A stretch of 64,000 nucleotides of DNA, from NCBI GenBank assembly GCA_025345505.1, contig JANVCC010010406.1:12750852-12814851 (forward strand), in the 5' to 3' direction. This document shows, piece after piece, positions 1 through 9,624 of the stretch; position 1 is the stretch's first letter; each line of letters starts with the position of its first letter. Origin of the DNA: Todiramphus chloris collaris (taxonomy: Eukaryota > Chordata > Aves > Coraciiformes > Alcedinidae). The notes beneath the pieces are model-generated. The model was not told the origin of the DNA. It ran no database searches and was given only the letters and a program-made list of their open reading frames with translations. A program made the position numbers and the translations under genes.

Positions 1-1963
1 TAACACCAATAATAATATCTTCCATCTTCTGACATAGAAATATTAGTTATGAGATCCTTAGGACAGCCTTTCTCTTATGGACCCAAAAGGGATAGTGACC
101 GTAATGGATGGGAAAGGTAGGGTAGTCCACACAGTGCAAAAGAAAACACATGAAAAACATCTGAGTGCTTCTCTATCCCCAGGAAGGATGCAACCTGAGA
201 TAGGACCATGTGTGTACTGATTTAGAATAACATTTCCTTCCTATGTTAGTCTCTATGAAAATGCAAACAGGTGTTAGAAAGCTAGTGTTACATGCTGACA
301 GAATCTATTTAAACAACATGCCTAGGCTTGCTCCAGCTCAGGGACACTGAAGGGAGCCAGGAGAAAAGGAAAATAATAAGCAGGCTCCTCCTAGAGGCAC
401 TCTGCAGCTCACCAGGTTTTAGGGATCACTCACTTTCTTTGATTTTCTCCTCTCCCCTCCACCCCTTGGGTAATACTGCATGTCAGCATCGATCAAAGGG
501 CAAAGAATGAGTGGGTTGTGTCAAGAGCTGGAAGTGTGCCTGCTGCTGAAGCAGAGGCAAACAGGCTCCTGCTGGGGCTGTCAGCCCTCCCCTGCTGCCA
601 AGAGAAGTTACCAGGGAATAATCCCTTGGGTATGTTTACCTGCCCCAGAGCTGAATCCTGGCACAGTTGATGTGTCTGAGCAGGAGAGCTAGGGAGTGCA
701 TTTCATAATGCTCTTGCATCAGCCGTCAGCAGTAGAGGGGAGGAGAGAAGCAGCTCTTTGGACTTGTTCCTCTATGAATATAGCAAGTGAGGAGCAAACA
801 AGGAGGGGTAGTGGCTCAGCAGATGTTTGAGTTGGCAGCCTGTCCTTGCCTAGCATCAGGGTGCTACCTCTGTGCTAGTTGGGGAGCAGATGTGTGTATC
901 TCCAGATAAGTCAGGTCTACGTGTTTGTCAGGAGCACATGCTGGAAAAAAGGAATAAAACCCATCTGCCTGCTTTCCTAAACCTTATTTATGTAACACAA
1001 CAACATAGAGCCCCACGCATAATAGACATGGTCAAAATTCAGCCTGTAATTCTAATTCTGATTTTTTTTTTTTTTGCTTTCTTTTGCAAGGTAAACAGTT
1101 CTCAGAACCACAACAAGGGGATAGGAATTCAGACTGCAGACTTATGTTCTTTACCCATACAAAATCTACATGGACCAGGTACCCCAAACCATTCCACACA
1201 TCATATGAAATTATTCAACCCAGTAACTATCTGTATCCATGAAGTCCACTGGCAGGGTTAACTGTGGTAAAATGAGGAAAATATGTTGCCTTGTGTACAA
1301 GAGCTGCAGCTCATCACTTAGCAATTCTACACCTAGACTACTTACAACATTCAGTGTTGCGTACAAATATGAACTTCTGAAAAGTGTCTTTTTCCCCTTG
1401 CAAATTTGTACTGAGGTATTTTGGGAAAGGAAGGACTAGCAGGTTCCTCATACTGAAGCTAGTTAACATCAGATCTGCTAATGGACCTCAGACAGCCCTG
1501 CATTTACGTAATTTAACTGAAAACAGAATTTAGCCTTGTTATTTTATTACATAAAAACTGACTGGAATCCTGGAAGAATGTCTGAACATTCAAGCCAATT
1601 TTCCTCTAATTATCTAGGACAAAAATACATGAAAAGGATAGTGCTTTAATGATTTGATTTTTTTTTTTCCTAATTGAAACTTTTTGCTTGTGAGTGGAGA
1701 GAGAACAGGTGCCTAATTAGAGTGCATGATAATTCTCACATAGATATAATTAAGCAGGAAGATCAATGAAAATATCTTCTTGCTGGACTGCTGCGGGGTT
1801 AAATGTTTAAGTATATAGAAAGAAATCCCTTCCCTGGGAAACATGATAGTGTTGTTTTGAGAAAAAAATTTACTTCATGTATCTTTGCGATGGACATGTT
1901 AGTCATGATGTGTACTGGCCAGCCTATTAGAAGAATAAGACTTTTGCTGCTATGGACTTCTTT
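1..1963. other. Non-coding flank, no gene recognised
   Basis: I see only short reading frames with no familiar motif, plus a few short T-runs such as the one near 1062-1075. The longest forward frame (872-1261) runs across that T-run and resembles no protein I know. The stretch is ordinary AT-rich intergenic or intronic DNA. Absence of a gene is an inference from reading alone; a short exon could be missed. Confidence 0.6.
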
Positions 1964-1984
1964 CATAGAATCATAGAATCATTA
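1964..1984 (-). repeat. CR1 3'-terminal octamer repeats
   Basis: Read on the minus strand, the element ends with two tandem copies of an octamer of the ATGATTCT/GATTCTAT type. Bird CR1 elements characteristically end in this repeat instead of poly-A, and it is thought to be recognised by the CR1 reverse transcriptase when priming. It fixes the 3' boundary of the element. Confidence 0.88.
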
Positions 1985-2044
1985 TGGTTGGAAAGGACCT
2001 CCAGGGTTATCAAGTCCAACCTTTGTCCTAGCATTTCTCAACCA

Positions 2045-4915
2045 CTACACCATATCCTCAAGCTCCACATCTAATCGTTCTTTAAACACCTCCAGGGATG
2101 GTGACTCTACCACCTCCCTGGGCAGCCTGTTCCAGTGCCTAACTACCCTCTCAGTGAAGAATTTCCTCCTAATATCTAATCTAAACTTCCCCTGACGCAA
2201 CTTTAGTCCATTCCCCCTCGTCCTATCATTACTAATTTGAGAGAAGAGACCAACACCAGCCTCTCTACAACCTCCTTTTAGGTAGTTGTAGAGGGCAATA
2301 AGGTCTCCTCTCAGCCTCCTCTTCTCCAGACTAAACAAACCCAGTTCCCTCAGCCGCTCCTCATAGGGCATGCTTTCCAGCCCTTTCACCAGCTTTGTTG
2401 CCCCCCTCTGCACTCGCTCCAGCCCCTCGATGTCCCTCCTGTGCTGTGGTGACCAAAACTGGACACAGTGCTCAAGGTGTGGTCTCACAAGTGCCAAGTA
2501 TAGGGGTACGATCACCTCCCTACTCCTACTGGTCACACCGTTTCTGATCCAGGCCAGGATGCCATGGGCCTTTTTGGCCACCTGGGCACACTGCTGGCTC
2601 CTGTTCAGCCGGCTATTGACCAACACCCCCAGGTCCTTTTCCGCCAGGCAGCTCTCCAGCCACTCCTCCCCAAGCCTGTAGCGTTGCTGGGGGTTGTTGT
2701 GACCAAAGTGCATGACCCGGCACTTGGCTTTGTTAAACTCCATGCAATTGAGCTCAGCCCATCTCTCCAGCCTGTCCAGACCCCGCTGCAGAGCCTTCCT
2801 ACCCTCAAGCAGATCGACACTTGTGCTAAATTTTGTGTCATCTGCAAATTTACTGAGGGTACATTCAATTCCCTCATCCAGGTCATTGATGAATATATTA
2901 AACAAGATGGGTCCCAAAACTGAGCCCTGAGGGACACCGCTTGTGACTGGTCGCCAACTGGATTTTACTCCGTTCACCACCACCCTCTGGGCTTGGCCAT
3001 CCAGCCAGTTTCTAACTCAGCGAAGAGTCCTCCTGTCCATGCCATGACCTGCCAGCTTCTCCAGCAGAATGCTGTGGGAAACGGTGTCAAATGCCTTCCT
3101 GAAGTCCAGGTAGACAACATCCACTGCCTTGCCCTCATCCACTAGGCGGGTCACCTGGTCATAGAAGGAGATCAGGTTGGTTAAACAGGACTTGTCCTTC
3201 ATGAACCCATGTTGGCTGGGCCTGATCCCCCCATTGTCCTGCACTTGCTGTGTGATCACCCTCAAAATGAACTGTTCCATAATCTTTCCCGGGACTGAGG
3301 TCAGGCTGACAGGCCTGTAGTTCCCTGGATCATCCTTCCTGCCCTTCTTATAGATGGCTGTCACATTGGCAAGTCTCCAGTCATCTGGGACCTCCCCAGT
3401 TGACCAGGATCGCTGATACATGATGGAGAGAGGCTTGGTAAGTTCCACTGCCAATTCCCTCAGCACTCTCGGGTGGATCCCATCTGGCCCCATAGACTTG
3501 TGGGTTTCCAGTTGGCTTAGAAAATCTTTAACTACCACTTCCTGGATTATAAGGGGACTGTTCTGGTCTCCATCCCTATCTTCCAGCTCAGGGGATTGAA
3601 TGCCATGAGGATAACCAGACTGACTGTTAAAGACTGAGGCAAAGAAGGCATTAAGTACCCCAGCCTTTTCCTCATCCTTGATAACAATGTTCCCCCTTGC
3701 ATCCAGTAAGGGATGGAGATTTTCCCTAGTTCTTTTTTTGTTATTAATATATTTGTAAAAACTCTTTTTGTTGTCTCTTGCAGCGGTGGCCAGGCTGAGT
3801 TCTAGTTGAGCTTTTGCCCGCCTAATATTCTTTCTACACAACCTACCTAAATACCTGTACTCTTCTTGAGTAGCCTGTCCCTTCTTCCAAAGGTGCTAGA
3901 CTCTCCTCTTCCTCCTAAGGTCCGCCAGAAGCTCCCCATTTAGCCAGGCCAGTCGTTTTCCCCTCCTGTTTGTCTTACGACACATGGGGACATCCTGCTC
4001 CTGGGCCTTTAAGAGCTCCTTTTCAAAAACAGTCCAGCCTTCCTGGACCCCCTTGCCCTCTAGGACTGTACTCCAAGGGACTTTCTCAACCAGTGTCCTA
4101 AACAGGTTGAAGTCTGCCCTTAGGAAGTCCATGCTAATAGTCCTGCTGCTCCCCCTCCTTACTTGGGCAAGAATTGAAAACTCTATCATTTCATGGTCAC
4201 TAAGCCCAAGACGGCCTCCAACCACCACATTACCCACCAGTCCCTCTCTGTTTGTGAGCAACAAGTCCAGCAAGGCACCTCCCCTGGTGGGCTCACTTAC
4301 CAGCTGAGTCAGGAAGTTATCTTCCACACAGTCCAGGAACCTCCTGGACTGTTTCCTATCTGCTGTGTTATATTTCCAGCAGATGTCTGGCAAGTTGAAA
4401 TCTCCCACAAGAACAAGGTCTTGCGATTTGGCGGCTTCTGCCAGTTGTCCATAGAATAATTCATCAACCTCTTCATCCTGATTGGGCGGTCTATAACAAA
4501 CCCCCAGCAGGATATCTACCTCATTGGCCTTCCTCAACTTAACCCATAAACATTCAACTGGTCCATCACACTTACTAACTTCTATACTTTCAAAACACTC
4601 TTTAACATAGAGAGCCACGCCACCGCCCTTTCTATCTTGCCTATTCCACTTATAGAGCTTATAGCCATCCATTGCAGAACTCCACTCATGAGAGTCATCC
4701 CATCATGTTTCTGCAATGGCAACTACATCATAGCAGACACACTTCACAATGGCTTCCAGCTCCTCCTGTTTTTTACCCATGCTTCGTGCGTTTGTGTAGA
4801 TGCACTTGAGCTGGGCTAGTGACTTCTTGCCCAAAAATGACCTGCCACCCTTTTGCTCAACTTTGGCAGGTCCAGTTTTATCCCCTTCCCCCTTCGGACC
4901 TAGTTTAAAGCCCTC
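2045..4915 (-). pseudogene. CR1 ORF2: endonuclease and reverse transcriptase
   Basis: ORF2 makes the CR1 replication enzyme, which nicks DNA and copies its own RNA at the nick. The frame is continuous over 957 codons including the terminal stop, close to the family's usual length. In order it shows an APE-type endonuclease (from about 4810 to 3950, with YTNARS, VLVGDFNLPD and LGLSDHEMIEF), a linker, the reverse transcriptase ([50 protein letters not shown]) and the C-terminal domain ([28 protein letters not shown]). Three in-frame stops break it: TGA at 4703-4705 (in ETWWDD, Trp to stop), TAG at 3896-3898 (expected Tyr) and TGA at 3017-3019 (expected Trp). No frameshift was found. The frame opens only four codons before the end of ORF1 and has no ATG before YTNARSM, inside the endonuclease domain, so an AUG-independent start such as -1 frameshifting is plausible. 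Confidence 0.92.
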
Positions 4916-5982
4916 TCAATGAGCCCAGCCAGCTCATATGCAAGAATTCTTTTCCCCTGTGGAGACAGATGAACTCCATCTGTTCCCTGCAGACCCCGTG
5001 CAGCGTAAAGCTCCCCGTGTTCAAAAAACCCAAAATTCTGTTGGTGGCACCAGCCTCTCAGCCACATATTAACCAGGTGGGTCTTCCTGCCTCTTTCAGT
5101 ACCACTCCCTTCCACTGAAGGAATGGCGGAGAACACTACTTGGGCTCCTGAGCCCTCAAGCGATCTCCCCAGGGCCTTGAAGTCTTTTTTAATTGTTTTA
5201 AGGCTTCCCACTGTGGCATCATTACCAATCTGTATAACCAACAAGGGATAGTAATCTGATGGCTGTACCAGACTAGGAAGTTTCCTTCTAAAATCTCTGA
5301 CCCTGGCCCCAGGGACGCAGCAGACCTCCCTGTGGTGTGGGTCTCACCGGCATATGGGGCACTCAGTTCCTTTGAGAAGGGAGTCACCAATTAAAATTAC
5401 CCTCCTCTTTTTCTTTTTAGAACTAGTCACAATGCATGAGGGAGACTGATTAGCCCTGGGTGGCTCCTCTGATGGACCTTCATCCCCATCGTCATTTGTT
5501 TGTCCTTCCAATTCCAGAGCCCCATATCGGTTTTGCAAGGACAACCAAGAAGGGGAAGGGGAGGGAGGCTGGGATGTGGTTAGTCTGCCTCGCCAAGCAG
5601 GGACCTGTTTCCATTCCCCCTTGTTTCTTAAGTTATCTTCATTAACCTGGTGGCAAGAGACTAGAGGTTCCTCTCCTAATGGAGCCTCCACCTGCTCTGT
5701 CCTCAAGGATGGCAGGGCCTGACTCCACCAGTCTATTTCCCTCTCACACTCCCTTATTGTTCTCAGCCTTTCGGCGTCCTCCTTTAGCTCAGGCACCAGG
5801 CTGAGCAGATCATCCACCTGGTCACACCGGGCACAGGAGTGACCCCCATCAGCCCCTGCCAGCAGTGCCAGACTCCAGCACTCCCTGCAGCCGGAGACCT
5901 GGACACCAACATGCTTGCAAAGGACCTCTGTCTGTGTCGCTGTGTTCTTCTTTGCAGGAGCTTTAGCCCTAGTCCCAACCAT
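4900..5982 (-). pseudogene. CR1 ORF1: zinc-finger-like and esterase protein
   Basis: ORF1 of the CR1 element, 360 residues plus stop, starting at the ATG in MVGTRAKAPAKK. Cysteines and a histidine in the first 70 residues (CKHVGVQVSGCREC, then HSCARC) form a zinc-finger-like or PHD-like cluster. A charged heptad-like stretch follows (DQVDDLLSLVPELKEDAERL), which could be a coiled coil. The second half is an SGNH/GDSL-type esterase: VILIGDSLLKG carries the serine motif, QIGND stands where GTND is usual, and DGVHLSPQGKRIL carries the Asp/His pair. CR1 ORF1 proteins with PHD and esterase domains are an established family. One in-frame TGA (5344-5346) interrupts it just after the serine motif; the frame is otherwise continuous. 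It ends RALN-stop at 4900-4902, overlapping the start of the ORF2 frame. Confidence 0.88.
4903..4909 (-). promoter_or_regulatory. Candidate -1 frameshift heptamer UUUAAAC
   Basis: On the minus strand, the last ORF1 codons are GCT TTA AAC TAG. This places TTTAAAC in the X XXY YYZ register used by -1 ribosomal slippage, directly before the ORF1 stop. Slipping back one base reads CTA GGT CCG, exactly the ORF2 frame. The same heptamer in the same register occurs in the other copy at 51805-51811. A 6-bp stem could form downstream (AGGTCC at 4896-4901 with GGACCT at 4868-4873), but it begins only one base after the heptamer, closer than usual. Function is inferred. Confidence 0.5.
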
Positions 5983-6450
5983 TGCTGTTTGGTTTTGGAG
6001 TTTCTATTTGGGTGGTGTTTTTTTTTTTTTTTTNNNNNNNNNNNNNNNNNNNNNNNNNNNNNNNNNNNNNNNNNNNNNNNNNNNNNNNNNNNNNNNNNNN
6101 NNNNNNNNNNNNNNNNNNNNNNNNNNNNNNNNNTTTTGTTTTTTTTTTTTTTTAATCGGTGCCCCTCCCCCACGCGCCAGCAAGCGAACCAGCCGCTATC
6201 TCGCTGTGGGGCTGAGCGCCGCTGCCGGGTTCGCTGCGTTTCAATCTGCCGCGGGCTGCCCGGGAACGCCCCCAGACACGTGGCCCTCTCGGATTCACTC
6301 GCAAGAGGGTCTCTCTCCCCTGCCTGGGCCTTCCCTGGTCCAGGGAACCCCAGTCCACCTCAAAAACCTCGAAAAAGGAGGAAAAAAAGTGCGATACTTG
6401 GCAGCGGAGCTTGCCGGTGCTGGTGCCGCTATCTCGCTGTCGGTCTGTAA
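5983..6450 (-). other. Probable CR1 5' untranslated region (holds gap)
   Basis: Between the ORF1 start and the neighbouring plus CR1 lies an A-rich leader (T-rich on the plus strand, 6018-6033), the assembly gap, then a strongly GC- and CpG-rich segment (about 6155-6450) unlike the AT-leaning surroundings. GC-rich 5' untranslated regions holding the promoter are typical of CR1, and the position immediately upstream of ORF1 fits. A 16-base match (GCCGCTATCTCGCTGT on the plus strand) occurs at 6192-6207 and again at 6425-6440. I assign the region to the minus element by position and composition; I cannot confirm it by alignment. Confidence 0.6.
6034..6133. other. Assembly gap, 100 N
   Basis: Exactly 100 undetermined bases, a conventional placeholder for a gap of unknown size. 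Both edges are T homopolymers (T-run before 6034, TTTTG then a long T-run after 6133). The assembly probably broke at a long poly-T/poly-A tract inside the CR1 leader. Real length and content are unknown. Confidence 0.98.
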
Positions 6451-6468
6451 TGCTGGAGACTGTCATCA

Positions 6469-8109
6469 GGAGCCCCAGACCACTGAGGCCCCAGAGGAAG
6501 TCAGGATAGAGGAGGAGACTTCCTTCATTGATGAGAAAGGGGTTAGGGATCAGCGGAGCAATCTGGATGTACATAGGTCCATGGGCCCTGATGGGATGCA
6601 CCTGCAAGTGCTGAGGGAGCTGGTGGAAGTCATTGCTAGAGCACTCTCCATCATCTTTAGTAAGTCATGGAGAACAGGAGAGGTGCCTGAGGACTGGAAG
6701 AAAGCAAATGTCACTCCAGCCTTCAAAAAGGGCAAGAAGGAGGACCCAGGTAACTAAAGACCGGTCAGCCTCACCTCCATCCCCTGGAAGGTGATGGAAC
6801 AGCTTATCCTTGGAGCTGTCTCTATCAAGCACAATGGGGTTGGTCATCAGGAGCAGTCAACATGGTTTTACCAAGGGGAAGTCATGTTTGACCAACCTGA
6901 TAGCCTTCTATGAAGAAATAACCAGGTGGATGGGTGATGGTAGTGCAGACGATGTGCTGTATCTAGATTTCAGTAAAACATTTGACACCGTCTCCCACAG
7001 CATCCTGGCAGCTAAACTGAGAAAGCATGGTCTGGATGATCAGGTAGTGGGGTGGGTTGTTAACTGGTTGATGGAAAGAAGTCAGAGAGTTGTGGTCAGT
7101 GGGGCAGAATCTACTTGGAGGCCTGTATCTAGTGAAGTCCCTCAGGGGCTGGTACTGGGGCCAGTGCTATTCAACATATACATCAATGCCCTGATGAGGG
7201 AACAGAGTGCACTGTCAGCAAGTTTGCTGATGACACAAAACTGGGAGGAGTGGCTGACACACCAGCAGGCTGCGCTGCCATCCAGCGAAACCTGCACAGA
7301 CTGGAGAGTTGGGCAGGGAGAAATCGAATAAAACAGAACAAGGGAAAGTGTAGAATCTTGCATCGGGGAAAGAATAAGCCCATGTACCAGTATAGACTGG
7401 GGATTGACTTGTTAGAGAGTAGCATGGGGGAAAAGGACCTGGGGGTCCTGGTGGACAGCAGGATGACCATGAGCCAGCAATGTGCCCTTGTGGCCAAGAA
7501 GGCTAAATGGCATCCTGGGGTGTATTAGAGGAGTGTGGTTAGTAGGTTGAGAGACATTCTCCTCCTCCTCTTTTCTGCCCTGGTGAGACCTCATCTGGAA
7601 TATTGTGTTCAGTTCTGGGCCCCTCAGTTCAAGAAGGATAGGAAACTGATTGAAAGAGTCCAGTGCAGAGTCACAAAGATAATTAAGGGAATGGAGCATC
7701 TCCCTTATGAGGAAAGGCTGAGGGAACTGGGTTTCATTAGCTTGGAGAAGAGGAGACTGAGGGGTTACCCCAGTAATGTTTATACATACATAAAGGGTGA
7801 GTGTCAGGAGAATGAAGCCAGGCTCTGTTATGTCCAGTGATAGGAAAAGTGGCAACCGGTGTAAGCTGGATCATAAGATGTTCTGCAGAAACATGAGGAA
7901 AAACTTCTTCAGTGTGAGAGTGACAGAGCTCTGGAACAGGCTGCCCAGAGGGGCTGTGGAGCCTCCTCCTCTGGAGACATTTAAAACCTGCCTGGATGTG
8001 TTCCTATGTGACCTGCTCTAGGTGTCCTGCTCTGGCAGGGATTTTGGACTAGATGATCTTTCGAGGTCCCTTCCAACCCTTAACATTCTGAGATTGTGTC
8101 TGATTCTGT
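6469..8109 (+). mobile_element. CR1: 5'-truncated CR1 LINE (copy A of shared pair)
   Basis: A plus-strand CR1 of about 1.64 kb that begins late in the ORF1-to-ORF2 body, just before the reverse transcriptase, and runs to the octamer end (CATTCTGA near 8084, GATTCTGT near 8102). It is nearly identical along its length to the element at 45979-47600 and starts at the same point (GAGCCCCAGACC). The two flanks differ before and after. Weak resemblance may extend back to about 6451. It abuts the 5' end of the minus CR1 on the left and an older minus CR1 scrap on the right. Because its left boundary and broken codons are shared with copy B, it was probably copied from an already defective source. 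Confidence 0.9.
6470..8021 (+). pseudogene. CR1 ORF2 fragment: reverse transcriptase and C-terminus
   Basis: Remains of ORF2 from just upstream of the reverse transcriptase to the C-terminal stop. Recognisable blocks are [124 protein letters not shown] and LWNRLPRGAVEPP. It is broken by a TAA in the NYRPVS block (near 6754), a one-base loss near 7190 that shifts the frame just before the FADD codons, and another one-base loss near 7525. All three are also present in the copy at 45979-47600. No functional product is expected. Confidence 0.88.
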
Positions 8110-8287
8110 AATTTTTTATCCACTGAAGAGTCAACCCATCAAATACATATCCCTCCAACCTGGAGAGAAGGATGTTGTGGAGGACTGTGTCAAAGTCTTT
8201 ACACAATTTCAGATAGACAACATTATAGCTTTTCCCTTGTCAACAGATGTGGGCATTCCATTGCAGAAGGCCACTCAATTTGTCAGT
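8110..8287 (-). mobile_element. CR1: Old CR1 scrap (reverse transcriptase piece)
   Basis: On the minus strand this short segment reads as a piece of CR1 reverse transcriptase. The clearest part is KDFDTVLHNILLSRLEGY followed by DGLTLQWIKN, corresponding to the [19 protein letters not shown]...WTVRWIKNW block. Farther upstream on the minus strand it matches the stretch around NLVAFYD. It ends abruptly where the plus CR1 begins at 8109, and I found no matching remainder elsewhere. It looks older and more diverged than its neighbours, and is probably the remnant of the element into which copy A inserted. Confidence 0.75.
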
Positions 8288-9624
8288 GATGAACTGGAAA
8301 AAAAAAAGAGAAAAGCCCATTGCGCTGTCACTTGCTCTGCTGGACATCTCACTTGGAGGGCAGAGCTAACAGGATGAAAATCACAGAGGTAACCTCTCAA
8401 GGCAGCAGACCAATTACATGTCCTTTCTTTTCAGTATACTCTGGATGGATCCCTCATTTTTGCACCCTCAGACAATGTCATAGTGAAAGGAAAATTCAAA
8501 GAAGAAAGCATAGTGAAAGCAAGTACAATGAAAGAAAAAAAATGATCACAATATTAACTTTATATTTGGCCACACCCTCAGAGGTAAAGGTACTTTTTTT
8601 CACATTCAAGATTAGTGTTTTACCTACAAGAGTGTATCCCATGTGTGTCTTTGATGACATAACCATAAATAAAGTTCTCCAGCTGCCAAATCCCTCTGTT
8701 CCTAATAAATTTTCTGAAAGATTCTTTGGAAAGTGTTGCAGTACTTCAGGTAATGGCACTACTGTATCTGAAAACGCACTTTACCATAATGATCCAGGTA
8801 ATGAAGGCTGAATTACAGTGAAAATCCTGGAGAAGTTCTATGACATCCTCTGCTCATGGCAAGTATGTTCTTCCTGATTAATGCTTTTATAATAAAACAC
8901 CATGATGATTAGGCCATTAATTTAAGAAGTCCTAAAGTAAAAACCCAGCTGACTAACTGATGCTCTGTGGCATCATCTGTTAAAGTCTTTTCTTCACTGA
9001 AAAGACAACCTTAGAAATGGCAGCAGATCTCTTAAACTAAAAAGTTGCTATTTCATTAATAAAAGAGAACATAATAGTGTACATCAGATGTTATATTATT
9101 ACTGAAATTAACTTTCAACTCTAAGATTGGCATTGAATACAGTGCTAGTATACTTCATATTCTTAAAGACCTCATCAAATAGTTCTTATTAACTTCTATC
9201 CATATCTTTCTGCTTACTATTAATGACCTATTGGCAAGGAATGTAGAAAGAACTAATTTGTAAAATCTGAAAATTATGTAAGAAAGGATGTACACAAACA
9301 CTGTGAACTACATCTCCCAGTTTTGTAAGAGCTTGATTACTTCCTGCTATACACATATTCAGGGAGGGTGGTAAAGAAGCAGTCTCAAGGGCCCGGCCAT
9401 TTTGTCTACAAACACTGTAGTAGTGGAGTATCTTTAAATATAGAGATATTTTATTATTATCCTTACACATTTGACATCATTTTAGTTTCCGGTAACTTTG
9501 CCAGCCCTTGTTACTGGGTGACATAATCAACTTGCTTATCCTTTATAGGTTGTCTAGAAAACCCTAGGAGCTAAAAAAAGATACTTAAAATGTTTCTGAG
9601 GTAGATAAAGATCTGATAGAAAAA
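8288..9624. other. Non-coding stretch, nothing recognised
   Basis: AT-rich sequence between two CR1 clusters. Short frames such as 8320-8811 (+) run through A- and T-rich segments and have no motif I recognise. No RNA gene or mobile element boundary was evident. Confidence 0.55.

Larger units (their letters stand above)
1964..6450 (-). mobile_element. CR1: CR1 LINE, nearly full length, young
   Basis: A minus-strand CR1 retrotransposon of about 4.5 kb including an assembly gap. Read on the minus strand it has a GC-rich 5' untranslated region (about 6450-5983), ORF1 (5982-4900), ORF2 (4915-2045) and a short 3' untranslated region ending in 8-bp repeats (ATGATTCT type) at 1984-1964. There is no poly-A tail, as is normal for CR1. 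Both reading frames are continuous without frameshifts and are interrupted by only four in-frame stops. Endonuclease GDFN and SDH motifs and the reverse transcriptase FADD motif are all intact. A length of 4.5 kb matches full-length bird CR1, so this is a recent insertion. The exact 5' end is uncertain because of the gap and because another CR1 abuts it near 6451-6469. Confidence 0.93.

Noticed and set aside
2370-2930. Plus-strand frames at 2370-2681, 2564-2923 and 2712-2930
   Set aside because: These are antisense shadows of the CR1 reverse transcriptase, which is clearly coded on the minus strand.
5839-6757. Long frames spanning the N gap
   Set aside because: The open frames result from undetermined bases and T-runs; the two sides belong to different CR1 elements on opposite strands.
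1964-8109. Single twin-primed CR1 insertion with an inverted 5' half
   Set aside because: Both oppositely oriented pieces have their own complete 3' octamer end, whereas twin priming leaves only one.
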